A stretch of DNA of 48,533 nucleotides from Welwitschia mirabilis (taxonomy: Eukaryota; Gnetophyta; Gnetopsida; Welwitschiales), in the NCBI GenBank assembly GCA_051453625.1, contig JBOZIK010000001.1, positions 63,246,267-63,294,799 of the forward strand. The letters run 5' to 3'. Made by a program: the position numbers and the translations under genes. Every line of letters begins with the position of its first letter. Within the stretch, counting starts at the first letter, position 1. The notes below the pieces were generated by a model. The model searched no databases and was not told where the DNA came from. It saw only the letters and a program-made list of their open reading frames with translations. Positions 10,091-19,748 of this stretch are shown piece by piece.

Positions 10091-11334
10091 CTTGTATTTT
10101 GTCTTTAAATATTATTTTTTCTTGTATAGATCCTTTATTACTTTATTTAAACTTGTTTATCCATTTTATTAGATTTTTACATTCTGAGTATAGTTCTTGA
10201 TAGGTGTTTTTGAATTCTTATTCTCTTTTCTCTATAATATCTACATCATTTAGTTTAACTGGATAAGGCCCCTCTTTTAAGGAATGTACTATTACCATAA
10301 AAGATGATCTCCTATCTCCATCTAACTCTTGACTAGAACTATTATATTCTTCATTGTTCACATTATCCCAAATGGTAATAAAATATGGTTTCTTAGATTT
10401 TCCTTAATCCCTTTAATTATTAGGACATTCATTTATAACATGTCCATATCTTTTATAGGTATAACACTATATCTCTTTTCCTTTTTCTTGATCTCTTCTT
10501 AGCTTGAATTGATCCCTTCTAAATCCTTTGATTAACTTTCCATCTCTTTTTTTCCTGTGTAAGAATTTTTCGAATCTTCTTACTAATAGTGCAATCTCAT
10601 CCTCATAAAGTTCATCATTTGATCTTTCACATCTGGATTCATGCTGCACTCTTTTTAATATAAGAATTTTCTTCTCATATTTAAGAAACTTTAATTCATA
10701 AGTTTGAAGATTACCTTGTAGTTTATTTAGGGCCATCTAGTTAATGTTTTCACTTTCTTTAATGGTAGTGACCTTTCGTTTAAAATACTTTAAAAAGAAT
10801 CTTCAGACTTTTCTTACCACTTTTGCTTCATCCAATGTTTCTCTAAGGCTTGCCTGAGTTTACTATATCTGTCAATCTAGTAAAGAACTCTTGAAGTGTT
10901 TCTTCCTCCTTCATACTAATATCTTCAAAATTGAAGATAATCATCTATAATTTTACTTACTTTTTTGTTTATGTATCCTCATGAGCTACTTTAAAAGTAT
11001 CTCTTACTTCTTTAGCATATTCAAAATTTATAATCCACCTAAATTCTTTTACAAAAACCATAAAAAAATAGCATTAAAAGCATAAGCATCTATGGTTATC
11101 TTAATCTTATCAATGAGAGTCCATTGGTCTCTTGGTTTTACAATGATCTTGGTGTTATCACTATTATCCATTTTGGCTATTATAGATCATTCATATTTAT
11201 TATAGATAATCTATTCTAGGTTAACATTAAGAAACCTAAGAAAATTTCCCATCCCGCCCTTCTAGTAAGCATATCTAGTTCTATCAAACAATGGTAGCCT
11301 TTTGGTAGAGAATTCATCTGAAGAGTTACTCATG
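10091..11334 (-). pseudogene. copia gag (capsid/nucleocapsid) remnant
   Basis: The start is placed at the ATG at 11334, just downstream of the PBS: MSNSSDEFSTKRLPLFDRTR, then YAY-KGGM-NFLRFL, then KPRDQWTLIDK and DAYAFNAI. These fit the Sirevirus gag opening, pattern PP-FDG-NY--WK-RM--FL and W---DK-----A-ALN. The open piece 10736-10467 covers the middle, with LVRRFEKFLHRKKRDGK typical of the ALL-RKF-KFL-KK spacer. The zinc knuckle follows at about 10465-10425 as CYTYKRYGHVINECP: the second Cys of C-x2-C-x4-H-x4-C has become Tyr. The tail reads SSSQELDGDRRSSFMVI. Stops and frameshifts are frequent. Confidence 0.88.
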
Positions 11335-11385
11335 ATTAGGGTTAGAGAGTTAAGATATATTAGAATCTACAACTGACTTAACTTG

Positions 11386-11397
11386 ACTCTAGTACCA
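11386..11397 (-). promoter_or_regulatory. copia primer-binding site (initiator Met tRNA)
   Basis: The minus strand reads TGGTACTAGAGT two bases inside the 5' LTR. It matches the usual plant copia primer site TGGTATCAGAGC at nine of twelve positions, and all three differences are C/T transitions. Confidence 0.75.
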
Positions 11398-11399
11398 AA

Positions 11400-12550
11400 T
11401 GAAAGATATATAAACCCTAAAGGGGGATGGATGAATAGGTTTTACAAACAAAAATTATGTTTTAAAAAGATCATTAAAAAATAATATATTTGAAATGAAG
11501 ACTAACTACTATCAAATAAAAATTAGATGAATAAAAGAATAAGTACATAATTGAAATGAAAATACTTAAGAGTAGCTCTAGATGAAATAATTTATAGTGG
11601 CTTAGGAAAAATTTCCCTACTCTATTCTCGGCTATTATCTTTAATCCTAAGCTAATTTGGATCTTGGTTGCTTTCTTTCCAAATTTCTAAGCCAACCTAT
11701 AATCATTTAAAGTGGAATTTTGAGGCTTAATCTCAATCTCTATAGAGCAAAATTTTTGTTGAGAAGCATATGCTTGAATGCACTAGCTTTACTAGATCTA
11801 AAGTATAAGAGGAATGAAATGTAATGCTTAAAAAGAAGTATACAGGTATAAGCTCATATAGTGTAATGAATTCCTTTTTAATCAAGAATGACTATCAATA
11901 ATACAAGAGTGCCCTTTTTCTTTTTGACCAGAAATCCATGTGAAAGGCTTTTATTCATTTACATTATATAGGACATAAATTTTGTACATTAAAAAATGAA
12001 TTTATTACTTCAACAACTAGGTATTAAAGGATTAACCAATAGAGAATAATTTAAAAAAGTTTTATTTTTGCTGTGACTACTCACTCCCTTAAATTATCCC
12101 ATCAATACAATTGGTTGCTATTACTAAAGTTCGTTGATCTCATTTTATTTCATTTGATCTAATTGCCTTATTTCACATGATCTGGTTGATCCCCTCTAGA
12201 GTCGAGTTGACCTTCTTTGATCAAAGTTTTATTAACCACTTATGAGATATAGTTAACCCCTTATATATTTTAATAAAAAACATTGGATTTAGGTCTGATC
12301 GATCACTTATAAGATCTAGTTAACTCTTTATAGATTTTAACAAAAAAATATTTTATTCAGATATAGTTGATTCCACTAGGATCTACTTAAACCATTATCA
12401 ATATTATCATTTTTCAAGGCTAAGTAAAATTTGAAAAAATGCTAATTTACTTTTGACCTACAAAAATTTTATTTACTTGAAATATTTACAACATATTAAA
12501 CTATACCAAGTATTTTAGTTTGATATCAATTTGGTAATAAAATGTAATAA
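11400..12550 (-). repeat. copia 5' LTR (right)
   Basis: About 1,150 bp, from TGAAAGATATATAAACCC at 11400 (plus strand) to TGTAATA near 12550. It is co-linear with 3659-4778. Visible divergence is moderate, with many substitutions and short indels, so the insertion is not recent. The inner end abuts the PBS and the outer end abuts gypsy integrase coding. Confidence 0.83.
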
Positions 12551-13500
12551 GATTCTCTTAGCATAACCTCCTTAGATATTCATTTAGCATTACCAAAAGA
12601 TGTAATTCTTATCAACACTTTAGTAGTCTTTTCAAATTTTAAGACATACTTTTCCAACCTATCTTAGAATGTGAACCTTTTAATTATTGGGATATAAATC
12701 TTATAGATCCTCTTACACCATCTTCTTATAATAATAATTATATTTTAGTGATTGTGGATTATGTAACTAAATGAATAGAATCCATTCCAAAATCACAAAT
12801 GATGCTAATAATGTATTTTTTTATTATATCTCATATTTCCCTCAGATCTAGATTTTATAATATCTTAATTAGTGACCAAATGACTTATTTTTTAAATATA
12901 GTTCTCAAGAAATATCTTCATTTTATTGGAATTGAATATAAAATAGTCAATGCTGATCATTCATAAATCAATTAAAAAGCCAATAATGCTAATAAGAAAA
13001 TAAGTAAAATACTTTAAAAAACTATCTATAAAAATAAGAACTCTTGTATTTTTAAACTTCATGATGTACTTTGGACTTATTGTACTACTCAGTATAATTC
13101 ACTAGTATTTTTACATTATAAAATTATGTTTTTCTTGTTCATGTATACAACAATTTATATAAAATCATCCATCAATTTAATCTCATAGATTTTAATAATA
13201 ATCTTTAATATACACTACTCTAATGTCAACACCTTAATGAGAAATGAAATCATGCTATAACTATCACTTTTATTTACATAAAAATTAACTTCTACATGTC
13301 TAGGTCCTTATTTTATAAATAAAGTACACCTTGATGAATCTATTGAGATTTTTTATTTAAACACTAATGAAAGGTTAAAAGTAAATGGATAGTAGTTGAA
13401 GTTATATTAATCATGTAATAATTATCACTATACCATGAGTATGATTAAAGCAAATCACTTAGATGATCCTCTTACCCAAGAAAAACATCTTGCCTTTGCC
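12551..13500 (+). pseudogene. gypsy integrase core and C-terminal remnant (right part of the split element)
   Basis: Gypsy pol resumes after the copia element. From about 12670: CEPFNYWDINLIDPLTPSSY, YILVIVDYVTK-IESIP, ISDQMTYFLN, NANKKISKIL-KTIYKNKNS and KLHDVLWTY-TTQYNS. This is the integrase core; of the catalytic triad the first Asp has become Asn (WDIN for WGID), the second (ISD) is kept and the Glu is lost. At about 13290-13410: LGPYFINKVHLDESIEI, then LNTNERLKVNG--LKLY, the C-terminal SH3-like end seen as SGPF-V-KVF-GAIEI---KVNG-RLK-Y. A tail TMSMIKANHLDDPLTQEKHL (about 13435-13495) matches the tail of the element at 28405-36952. Confidence 0.88.
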
Positions 13501-13843
13501 ATTATCTAAATAGTTTTCCAACTGAATTTCTTAGTTAAATTATCTTACTATTTGATCATTGGTCTACTTAGTTTTATGTTAAATTTCATTTTTTTTATAA
13601 AGGTAATTATTTACTTTTGGATATTAAAATTCTAAAGATGATATTTTAATCAATCTAAGACATTTTCATGTCTATAGATTTTAATCTCTATGATAAATTT
13701 ATTTTAAGTTAATTATGTCAAATATGCTAATGTTTTATAACTTTATATGTATTTAATTTATATTTCTAATGATTAATTATTTTTTCAAAAATGAAATCTA
13801 AATAAAATGATAAAGGAAAATGTATCAATTAAGATATAGAGAA

Positions 13844-13879
<36 letters not shown>

Positions 13880-14176
13880 CAAGATCATTCTCATTATGTT
13901 TATGATGTTCTACTGTAAGCATATGGGGTAAATTTTATAAAAGGAATCTTTGGTAGTATAGTATAGTATCTGCAAAAACTCAACTAGAAGTTTCTTAAAA
14001 ATAACTTATTTTTATATTGTTGATTTGTATTTGTTTGGTAGTGGTTACACTCCCTTCAACATAATGAACACTTTCCTTTAACACCTTATTGAAATAATTT
14101 TCCATAACTATAAAGCTATGAATTTGAGAGGATAACAAAATATATTGGATGATATATTAGCAAAGTTTCATTGTTT
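13501..14176 (+). other. Probable gypsy 3' untranslated region, AT-rich
   Basis: The part 13501-13760 shows scattered similarity to the minus-strand region 31950-32340 downstream of pol in the related gypsy (TTGATCAT..., TTTTGGATAT..., AATCTAAGA-ATTTTCA). Beyond 13760 nothing is recognisable apart from the AAT microsatellite. No gypsy 3' LTR is seen before the N gap. Confidence 0.4.
13843..13879. repeat. (AAT)n microsatellite
   Basis: About twelve uninterrupted ATA/AAT trinucleotide units, the longest perfect simple repeat in the window. Confidence 0.95.
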
Positions 14177-14478
14177 NNNNNNNNNNNNNNNNNNNNNNNN
14201 NNNNNNNNNNNNNNNNNNNNNNNNNNNNNNNNNNNNNNNNNNNNNNNNNNNNNNNNNNNNNNNNNNNNNNNNNNNNNNNNNNNNNNNNNNNNNNNNNNNN
14301 NNNNNNNNNNNNNNNNNNNNNNNNNNNNNNNNNNNNNNNNNNNNNNNNNNNNNNNNNNNNNNNNNNNNNNNNNNNNNNNNNNNNNNNNNNNNNNNNNNNN
14401 NNNNNNNNNNNNNNNNNNNNNNNNNNNNNNNNNNNNNNNNNNNNNNNNNNNNNNNNNNNNNNNNNNNNNNNNNNNNNN
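14177..14478. other. Assembly gap, 302 N
   Basis: By alignment to the LTR at 22711-26516, the 5' boundary of the Tekay-like LTR should lie inside this gap at about 14253, if the gap size is right. Confidence 0.95.
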
Positions 14479-14754
14479 ATTTTCATTTATGGTACTTTCC
14501 TGTAATTTATGCATTTAAATGTAAATTATGGATGCTTGCTATTTATTTTCCCTCATTATTATGATTAAATGTGAAAGCATTATTTTTATATCATTAAATC
14601 ACCCAGTGGCCAGACAAGCCTTTATGAGATGTTATGAAACTCCCTTTATCGTCGACTCATGTTGTGTCCTTTCATATTCTTGAGTTTATCATCTTACTCA
14701 TGTTCTCTCAGTTTAAATAGAGTCCTTTATCCTTTAAGTAAAGTTTATTTTCTA

Positions 14755-15504
14755 NNNNNNNNNNNNNNNNNNNNNNNNNNNNNNNNNNNNNNNNNNNNNN
14801 NNNNNNNNNNNNNNNNNNNNNNNNNNNNNNNNNNNNNNNNNNNNNNNNNNNNNNNNNNNNNNNNNNNNNNNNNNNNNNNNNNNNNNNNNNNNNNNNNNNN
14901 NNNNNNNNNNNNNNNNNNNNNNNNNNNNNNNNNNNNNNNNNNNNNNNNNNNNNNNNNNNNNNNNNNNNNNNNNNNNNNNNNNNNNNNNNNNNNNNNNNNN
15001 NNNNNNNNNNNNNNNNNNNNNNNNNNNNNNNNNNNNNNNNNNNNNNNNNNNNNNNNNNNNNNNNNNNNNNNNNNNNNNNNNNNNNNNNNNNNNNNNNNNN
15101 NNNNNNNNNNNNNNNNNNNNNNNNNNNNNNNNNNNNNNNNNNNNNNNNNNNNNNNNNNNNNNNNNNNNNNNNNNNNNNNNNNNNNNNNNNNNNNNNNNNN
15201 NNNNNNNNNNNNNNNNNNNNNNNNNNNNNNNNNNNNNNNNNNNNNNNNNNNNNNNNNNNNNNNNNNNNNNNNNNNNNNNNNNNNNNNNNNNNNNNNNNNN
15301 NNNNNNNNNNNNNNNNNNNNNNNNNNNNNNNNNNNNNNNNNNNNNNNNNNNNNNNNNNNNNNNNNNNNNNNNNNNNNNNNNNNNNNNNNNNNNNNNNNNN
15401 NNNNNNNNNNNNNNNNNNNNNNNNNNNNNNNNNNNNNNNNNNNNNNNNNNNNNNNNNNNNNNNNNNNNNNNNNNNNNNNNNNNNNNNNNNNNNNNNNNNN
15501 NNNN
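14755..15504. other. Assembly gap, 750 N, inside the Tekay-like LTR
   Basis: The flanks align to about 23203 and 23304 in the other LTR, so about 100 bp would be expected here. Either the gap size is wrong or this copy holds an insertion of about 650 bp. Confidence 0.9.
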
Positions 15505-15839
15505 CTTTCTTGCTTTTTGTTGATCCTTTATTTTATGCATTCCATTAATGTGATCATTGTGTTTATATTATTATAAAATAAATGTTAAATCGTGTGACTC
15601 TTAGTTAAGATAAATTTAATATTGTTACATCTCTTGTCTCTATTTATCTTTTGTCTTAATGTCTTGACATTATTTATTCTTGGTATGAGTTGATAGCTTA
15701 TGATTAAACCTTATCATATTTACCTTGTTATTGTGTTGTTTGAAATCTATGGTTTTAGTTGATGGCTTGTGATCAGATATTATCTTATTTTCTTGTCATT
15801 GTAATGTCTTCAACTTATGGTTATGGATTTCCATAGATA

Positions 15840-16260
15840 GCCGAATGAGGCAATGGACTTCACAGATCGCCAAAAAAGTTAGTGAGTTTCACAGATCGCT
15901 GAATGAAGTAGTAAAATTAATGATATATATATATATATATATGTATGTATTTATGTTTATAAAAACCACAGATCTCCAAATGAGGAAGTGAGCTTCATAG
16001 ATCACTAGAGGACAGATCGCCAAAAAAGTTAGTGAGCTTCACAGATCGCCGAATGAAGTAGTAAAATTAATGATATATATATACATATATATATACATAC
16101 ATATATATATATGTATTTATGTTTATAAAAACCACAGATCTCCAAAAGAGGAAGTGAGCTTCATAGATCACTAGAGGAGGAAGTGAAGTGAAATAATAAA
16201 AAATTATATGACAACCACAGATTACCAAATGAGGCAATAAGTTTCACAAATTACTAAATG
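15840..16260. repeat. GATC-type minisatellite and 150-bp tandem duplication in LTR
   Basis: An imperfect unit of about 28-30 bp, CAGATCGCCGAATGAGGCAG followed by TGAGCTT, is repeated several times. A larger block, 15863-16012, is then repeated at 16013-16178, including an (AT)n run, a TTTATGTTTATAAAAACCACAG segment and a CATAGATCACTAGAGG end. The second block differs by an expanded AT/ACAT stretch. The other LTR carries the small units but not the 150-bp duplication. Confidence 0.9.
15922..15955. repeat. (AT)n-rich microsatellite
   Basis: An AT dinucleotide run grading into GTATGTATTTATG. A sister run lies at 16072-16125 in the second copy of the 150-bp tandem block. Confidence 0.9.
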
Positions 16261-18616
16261 AGGTAGTGAAGTGATTGAGATATGTTAAAATATGTAATTA
16301 TTATTCTTGTTCATAATCATAAGGTTGGTGTTCTTGATATATCATATTTCTTGGAGTCTTTACTTATCTTTCCTATTTTAACCTTTGAAAATCCTTACTT
16401 ACCTTGCTTAGTCTTGCCTAGAACATATTGAGAGTTTTGGGATTTTCATAGTTCTTATCCCATACTTTTATGTGATAAGTAAAAAATCTAGAGTATAATT
16501 GTTGCTATGGGCGAAAGGATGTAAAGGATTAATGTTCTGGTATTATTAGGAAATTTGTTAAATAATCTTGTATTATTTCATTAATTCTAAATATTTTATG
16601 CAATATGTTTGAGATTTGAATACATGACATACATTTCCAGAATAAAGATCTCTTGAATGAATTGAAGAGTTACACTTCATTTTATCATGTGCATGCTTTC
16701 TCAATTGATTCATTAAGCACAGGATTCTATAATTTACTATTGAAACATGAAAATTTGATCATATGATCTTGTTGCTTTTCTTGATGAATTTTATTGATAT
16801 TCTTGAAGTCTTTAGTTATGTTAATTGCCTCAAAATTTTATTAAATATCAATTATGGATATATTTTCTTGAGTTATTTTCAATAAATCTTGAAGTTGGCA
16901 AAATATTTTATGCACCACTTACAATATTTCTTAAAATGTATTATCTTAATTATGAGTATTAATTTGCAAATTATGCCTTTGATTATAAAGTTAAGGACCA
17001 TTTATTAATTATCGACTCATAAGTATGTTACAACTAGTACATTTAAGTTACATAAAAAGTGATATAATGTAATTATATAATAATTAATTAAGTGGAAAGA
17101 GTTATATAATGTAATTATTTAATGTTATCTTAAATAAGTTTGTTTAAAAGCATTAATAATTATTTAAACACTATCAAAAAATAAATAGTTTGGATGGCAT
17201 TAGAAAAATAACATTATGACTTAAAATAATTTTTTAGAAAGGGTGTTATAATAAAGGCCACCTAAGAAGGGGGAAGCTACTTATACTTAAAAAGGGAGGA
17301 CCCACACATGGACAGCTGGTGTTTCTTATCATATTTAGGATAATTTTTAATTAAGATTAAAACCATTTCATGTATATACTTGGATTCAAACCACCATCCA
17401 CTGCCTTACTTTAATCCATTCTTAACCATTACATCAAGAAAGCACCTGTTAAATAAAAGAATTATTTCATAATATAAGTGTATACCATCCATGTTGAATT
17501 TAACCATCTCCATATTATCTCTTTCTAACTTTTGACTATTTGTAATATTCCGTTAAAGTTCCTCCATTTTGACTAGTTACATGATTTACTATTTCGTTTT
17601 CCTCCTTTATTTCTTGTGTTTCTTAGCTATAATGTACTTCTTTGCTTCGATTTCCCCTCTCTTGTACTTTCTATCTATAAACTTTTCCTCATCTTAAGAG
17701 CATTATAGCTAAAAGTTCTATACTAACATTCTATGAATGGGGATACCTATCAAGCCCACTTGTAATGGATGGAGTTGTGGGTCATAAAGTGAGTTATTAT
17801 TGTGGTCCCCTCACTTCTACAATACATAGGGTTTCTTATCTAATGCATAGGAATAATCATGATGGTCTCACTTGTTTGATAACCCAATAGTTCTTATGTG
17901 ATTTTCTTGATCTTTAGCAAAATCTAAATTACAATCCATGTAGTTGGTTCTTATCCAGAGGTAATACATAAATCAGTTCCCAACTAAAACCAAATTATTA
18001 GAGCTTTATTTTTATAGTGTTTTCTTTCAACAAGCACCATTTTCAAAGCCTATGAAATCTTTCTCCATCCTCTCTCTCCAGTGTGTTTCTTCTCTTTCAT
18101 GCATCTTCTTCTCTTATTAGTGCATTGTTCACACTATGCATTTCTCCCTGCCATTTGTGCCTCTCTCTAATATGCGTTTTTACCATAAAATCTCAAATGT
18201 AGTTACCATTTGCGAGATCTTATTTGTGCATTATCTTCCTCTCTTTTATGCCTTCTCATCTCAACTTTTTCCTTTCTCTTTTGCATCAATCAATCATTCC
18301 TCCTTACAAAACGTATTCTTCTCCTTATCAGAAGAAACACTAGTCTTTTTGTTTGTTAAAAGTTTAAAGGGTCTAAAATGAAACTTTTAAATAGTATTTT
18401 TATAAATATGATCTTAATATGTATCCTTTAGGATAAAACGTAGGTGTTTTCAATCAAAAACATACTCAGTGTTACCATTTTTCAAACTTTAAAATCACTA
18501 TTAGCATTTCATAAAACAAATAATATAAAATAGTTTAATTAACTAATTTTATTTAATGATTAAATTAAATTTAATCTTAGGCTAATATTAAGCCTCTAGT
18601 TATAGATTTAATTATA

Positions 18617-18824
18617 TAAAGAGGTTTTATAATTTAGAGCTCAGAGCTATATGAAGTTTTTAAGTGAGAAATTTTGAGTGTTACATTTTGTTATTAGAGT
18701 GTCAAAGTTTGAAGATTTTCAATTGTAGAATTTTTGGGGTATTACATTTTGATATCAAAGTGTCAAAATGAGTTTTAAAGTTTTTGACATTAGAAATTTG
18801 GGTGTTACATTTTGCTATCAGAGC
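18617..18824 (+). repeat. Tandem 62-bp units carrying ghost LTR ends and primer-binding sites
   Basis: Three successive copies of an LTR-terminus-plus-PBS motif are visible: GTGTTACATTTTGTTATTAG (from 18678), GGTATTACATTTTGATATCA (from 18738) and GGTGTTACATTTTGCTATCA (from 18801, the real terminus and PBS). Spacing is about 61-63 bp, and the intervening sequence is also similar (GTGTCAAA...TTGA...TTAGAA or GTAGAA...TTTGGG). The same two upstream ghosts are present in the LTR at 22711-26516 (from 26384 and 26443), so they belong to the LTR itself. Confidence 0.8.
18813..18824 (+). promoter_or_regulatory. Tekay-like primer-binding site (initiator Met tRNA)
   Basis: TGCTATCAGAGC starts three bases after the LTR end TGTTACA, with one mismatch to TGGTATCAGAGC. 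A GCGTAGGTT follows, as is usual in Tekay/Del elements. Confidence 0.85.
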
Positions 18825-19019
18825 GTAGGTTGTGATTTTATGAGGAGTAACTATTATGAAGTTATTTTAACATTGAGCATAGGTTGAGAAATTCACTGGG
18901 CATAACTATTGTTAAAACATAAGATGAAACTTTACTTTGTTTAACTATATTAAAGTTGCAAGTTTTAACATGGAAATATAGGCTTGTAATATGTGTAGTT
19001 TGGTTTCCATAAGATTAAG

Positions 19020-19636
19020 ATGGCCCCAAGAAGGGTATTTAACTAACCAACTAAAGTTACAACATTAGTAAATCTAGTTAGCAACTGAGTAGGTGAGTTT
19101 ATGAGAAAGGTAATGAGTGGAAAGATAGCAACTCTATCAAGAAAATGATGGTGTAGGTTAAGAGGATGAATTGTTTAACTTTAAAAGGTATCAACAACAT
19201 GACAGATGTAGAAGCATGATTGATTGATATACAAAACACATTAGAATTATTCAATTTGACTACTCACCAACTTGTTAAAATGGCAATTATATGGTGGAAT
19301 GTAGAAATATGATGAAATGCATAAAGACTTTAAGCATTGTTTTTAATACTTATGGAATGAGAAGAATTTAAAAAAAGCTATAGAGGTAGATATATTACAA
19401 ATTTTTTTCATAAATGTAAAGGTCAATAAGTTCTACAATCTTACCTATAGGTATGAATAAGTAAAAGTTAGAAGATTTATGACTGGTCTACATCTAGTAA
19501 TTCGAGGTTAAGTCGAATTATTTCAACTAAAGACAATTCTAGAAGCCATAGAGAAGTTTAAAAATAGTGAAGAATTATGTATCATGAATAAAAATATTAG
19601 AGCAAAAAGAATAATGTCTTAAGATTATAAAAGGAT
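19020..19636 (+). pseudogene. Tekay/Del-like gag remnant
   Basis: It begins with the ATG-containing segment MAPRRVFN near 19021, the usual proline/arginine-rich chromovirus gag start. Later text includes TDVEAWLIDIQNTLELFNLT, THQLVKMAIIWWN, EEFKKAIEVDILQIFFI, NVKVNKFYNLTY and RRFMTGLHLVIRG, then LKTILEAIEKFKNSEEL. In order these match the family pattern AE-WL--IE-IFEVL-C, --VRLATFML-GEA-WW, W-EFK--F---YFP, K--EF--L-QG and K--RFE-GLRPEI-. A few stops and frame changes are present. The N gap at 19637-19748 cuts the C-terminal part. Confidence 0.83.
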
Positions 19637-19748
19637 NNNNNNNNNNNNNNNNNNNNNNNNNNNNNNNNNNNNNNNNNNNNNNNNNNNNNNNNNNNNNNNN
19701 NNNNNNNNNNNNNNNNNNNNNNNNNNNNNNNNNNNNNNNNNNNNNNNN
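19637..19748. other. Assembly gap, 112 N
   Basis: It falls between gag capsid text and the zinc-knuckle trace of the Tekay-like element. Confidence 0.95.

Larger units (their letters stand above)
3659..12550 (-). mobile_element. Sirevirus-like (SIRE/Maximus-type) Ty1/copia element nested in gypsy integrase
   Basis: Complete but dead copia element on the minus strand, about 8.9 kb. Its order in its own direction is 5' LTR (11400-12550), PBS (11386-11397), gag, protease, integrase, RT, RNase H, a 2-kb non-pol region, PPT (4779-4790) and 3' LTR (3659-4778). Assignment to Sirevirus-like elements rests on the gag start, the GAG-pre-integrase and RT signatures, the LTR end motif CCTATTCATCC/CTTATTCACCCCCC, and the long region between RNase H and the 3' LTR. 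Gypsy integrase coding resumes directly on the far side, which shows nesting. No matching 5-bp target duplication is visible; the flanks GAGGA and AGATT-like are decayed or the boundaries are a few bases off. Confidence 0.88.
14253..18809 (+). repeat. Tekay/Del-like 5' LTR
   Basis: Aligned by eye with 22711-26516 along its visible length. Landmarks shared in order are CACCCAGTGG-CAG-CAAGCCTTTATGAGATG (14592/23050), TATGTTAAAATATGTAAT (16281/23885), TCATGTGCATGC, TAATTATATAATAATTAATTAAGT, a CTATCTATAAA-TTTTTCCTCATC possible TATA region (about 17669/25307), and GGATAAAAC-TAGGTGTTT. It ends TGTTACA at 18809. The start is hidden in the gap. It is longer than its partner because of a 150-bp tandem duplication (15863-16178) and a 750-N gap where the partner has only about 100 bp. 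Confidence 0.85.

Noticed and set aside
14116-15576. Several long open frames across N blocks (also at 19597, 29338-30728, 31651-32188 and 47552-48143)
   Set aside because: They consist of unknown residues; N runs contain no stop codons, so the lengths mean nothing.
15840-16260. CRISPR-like regular repeats
   Set aside because: Units are imperfect and contiguous without unique spacers, inside a plant LTR; it is a minisatellite.
18136-18381. 81-codon plus-strand frame
   Set aside because: It lies in the Tekay-like LTR; the homologous stretch of the other LTR does not keep it open.
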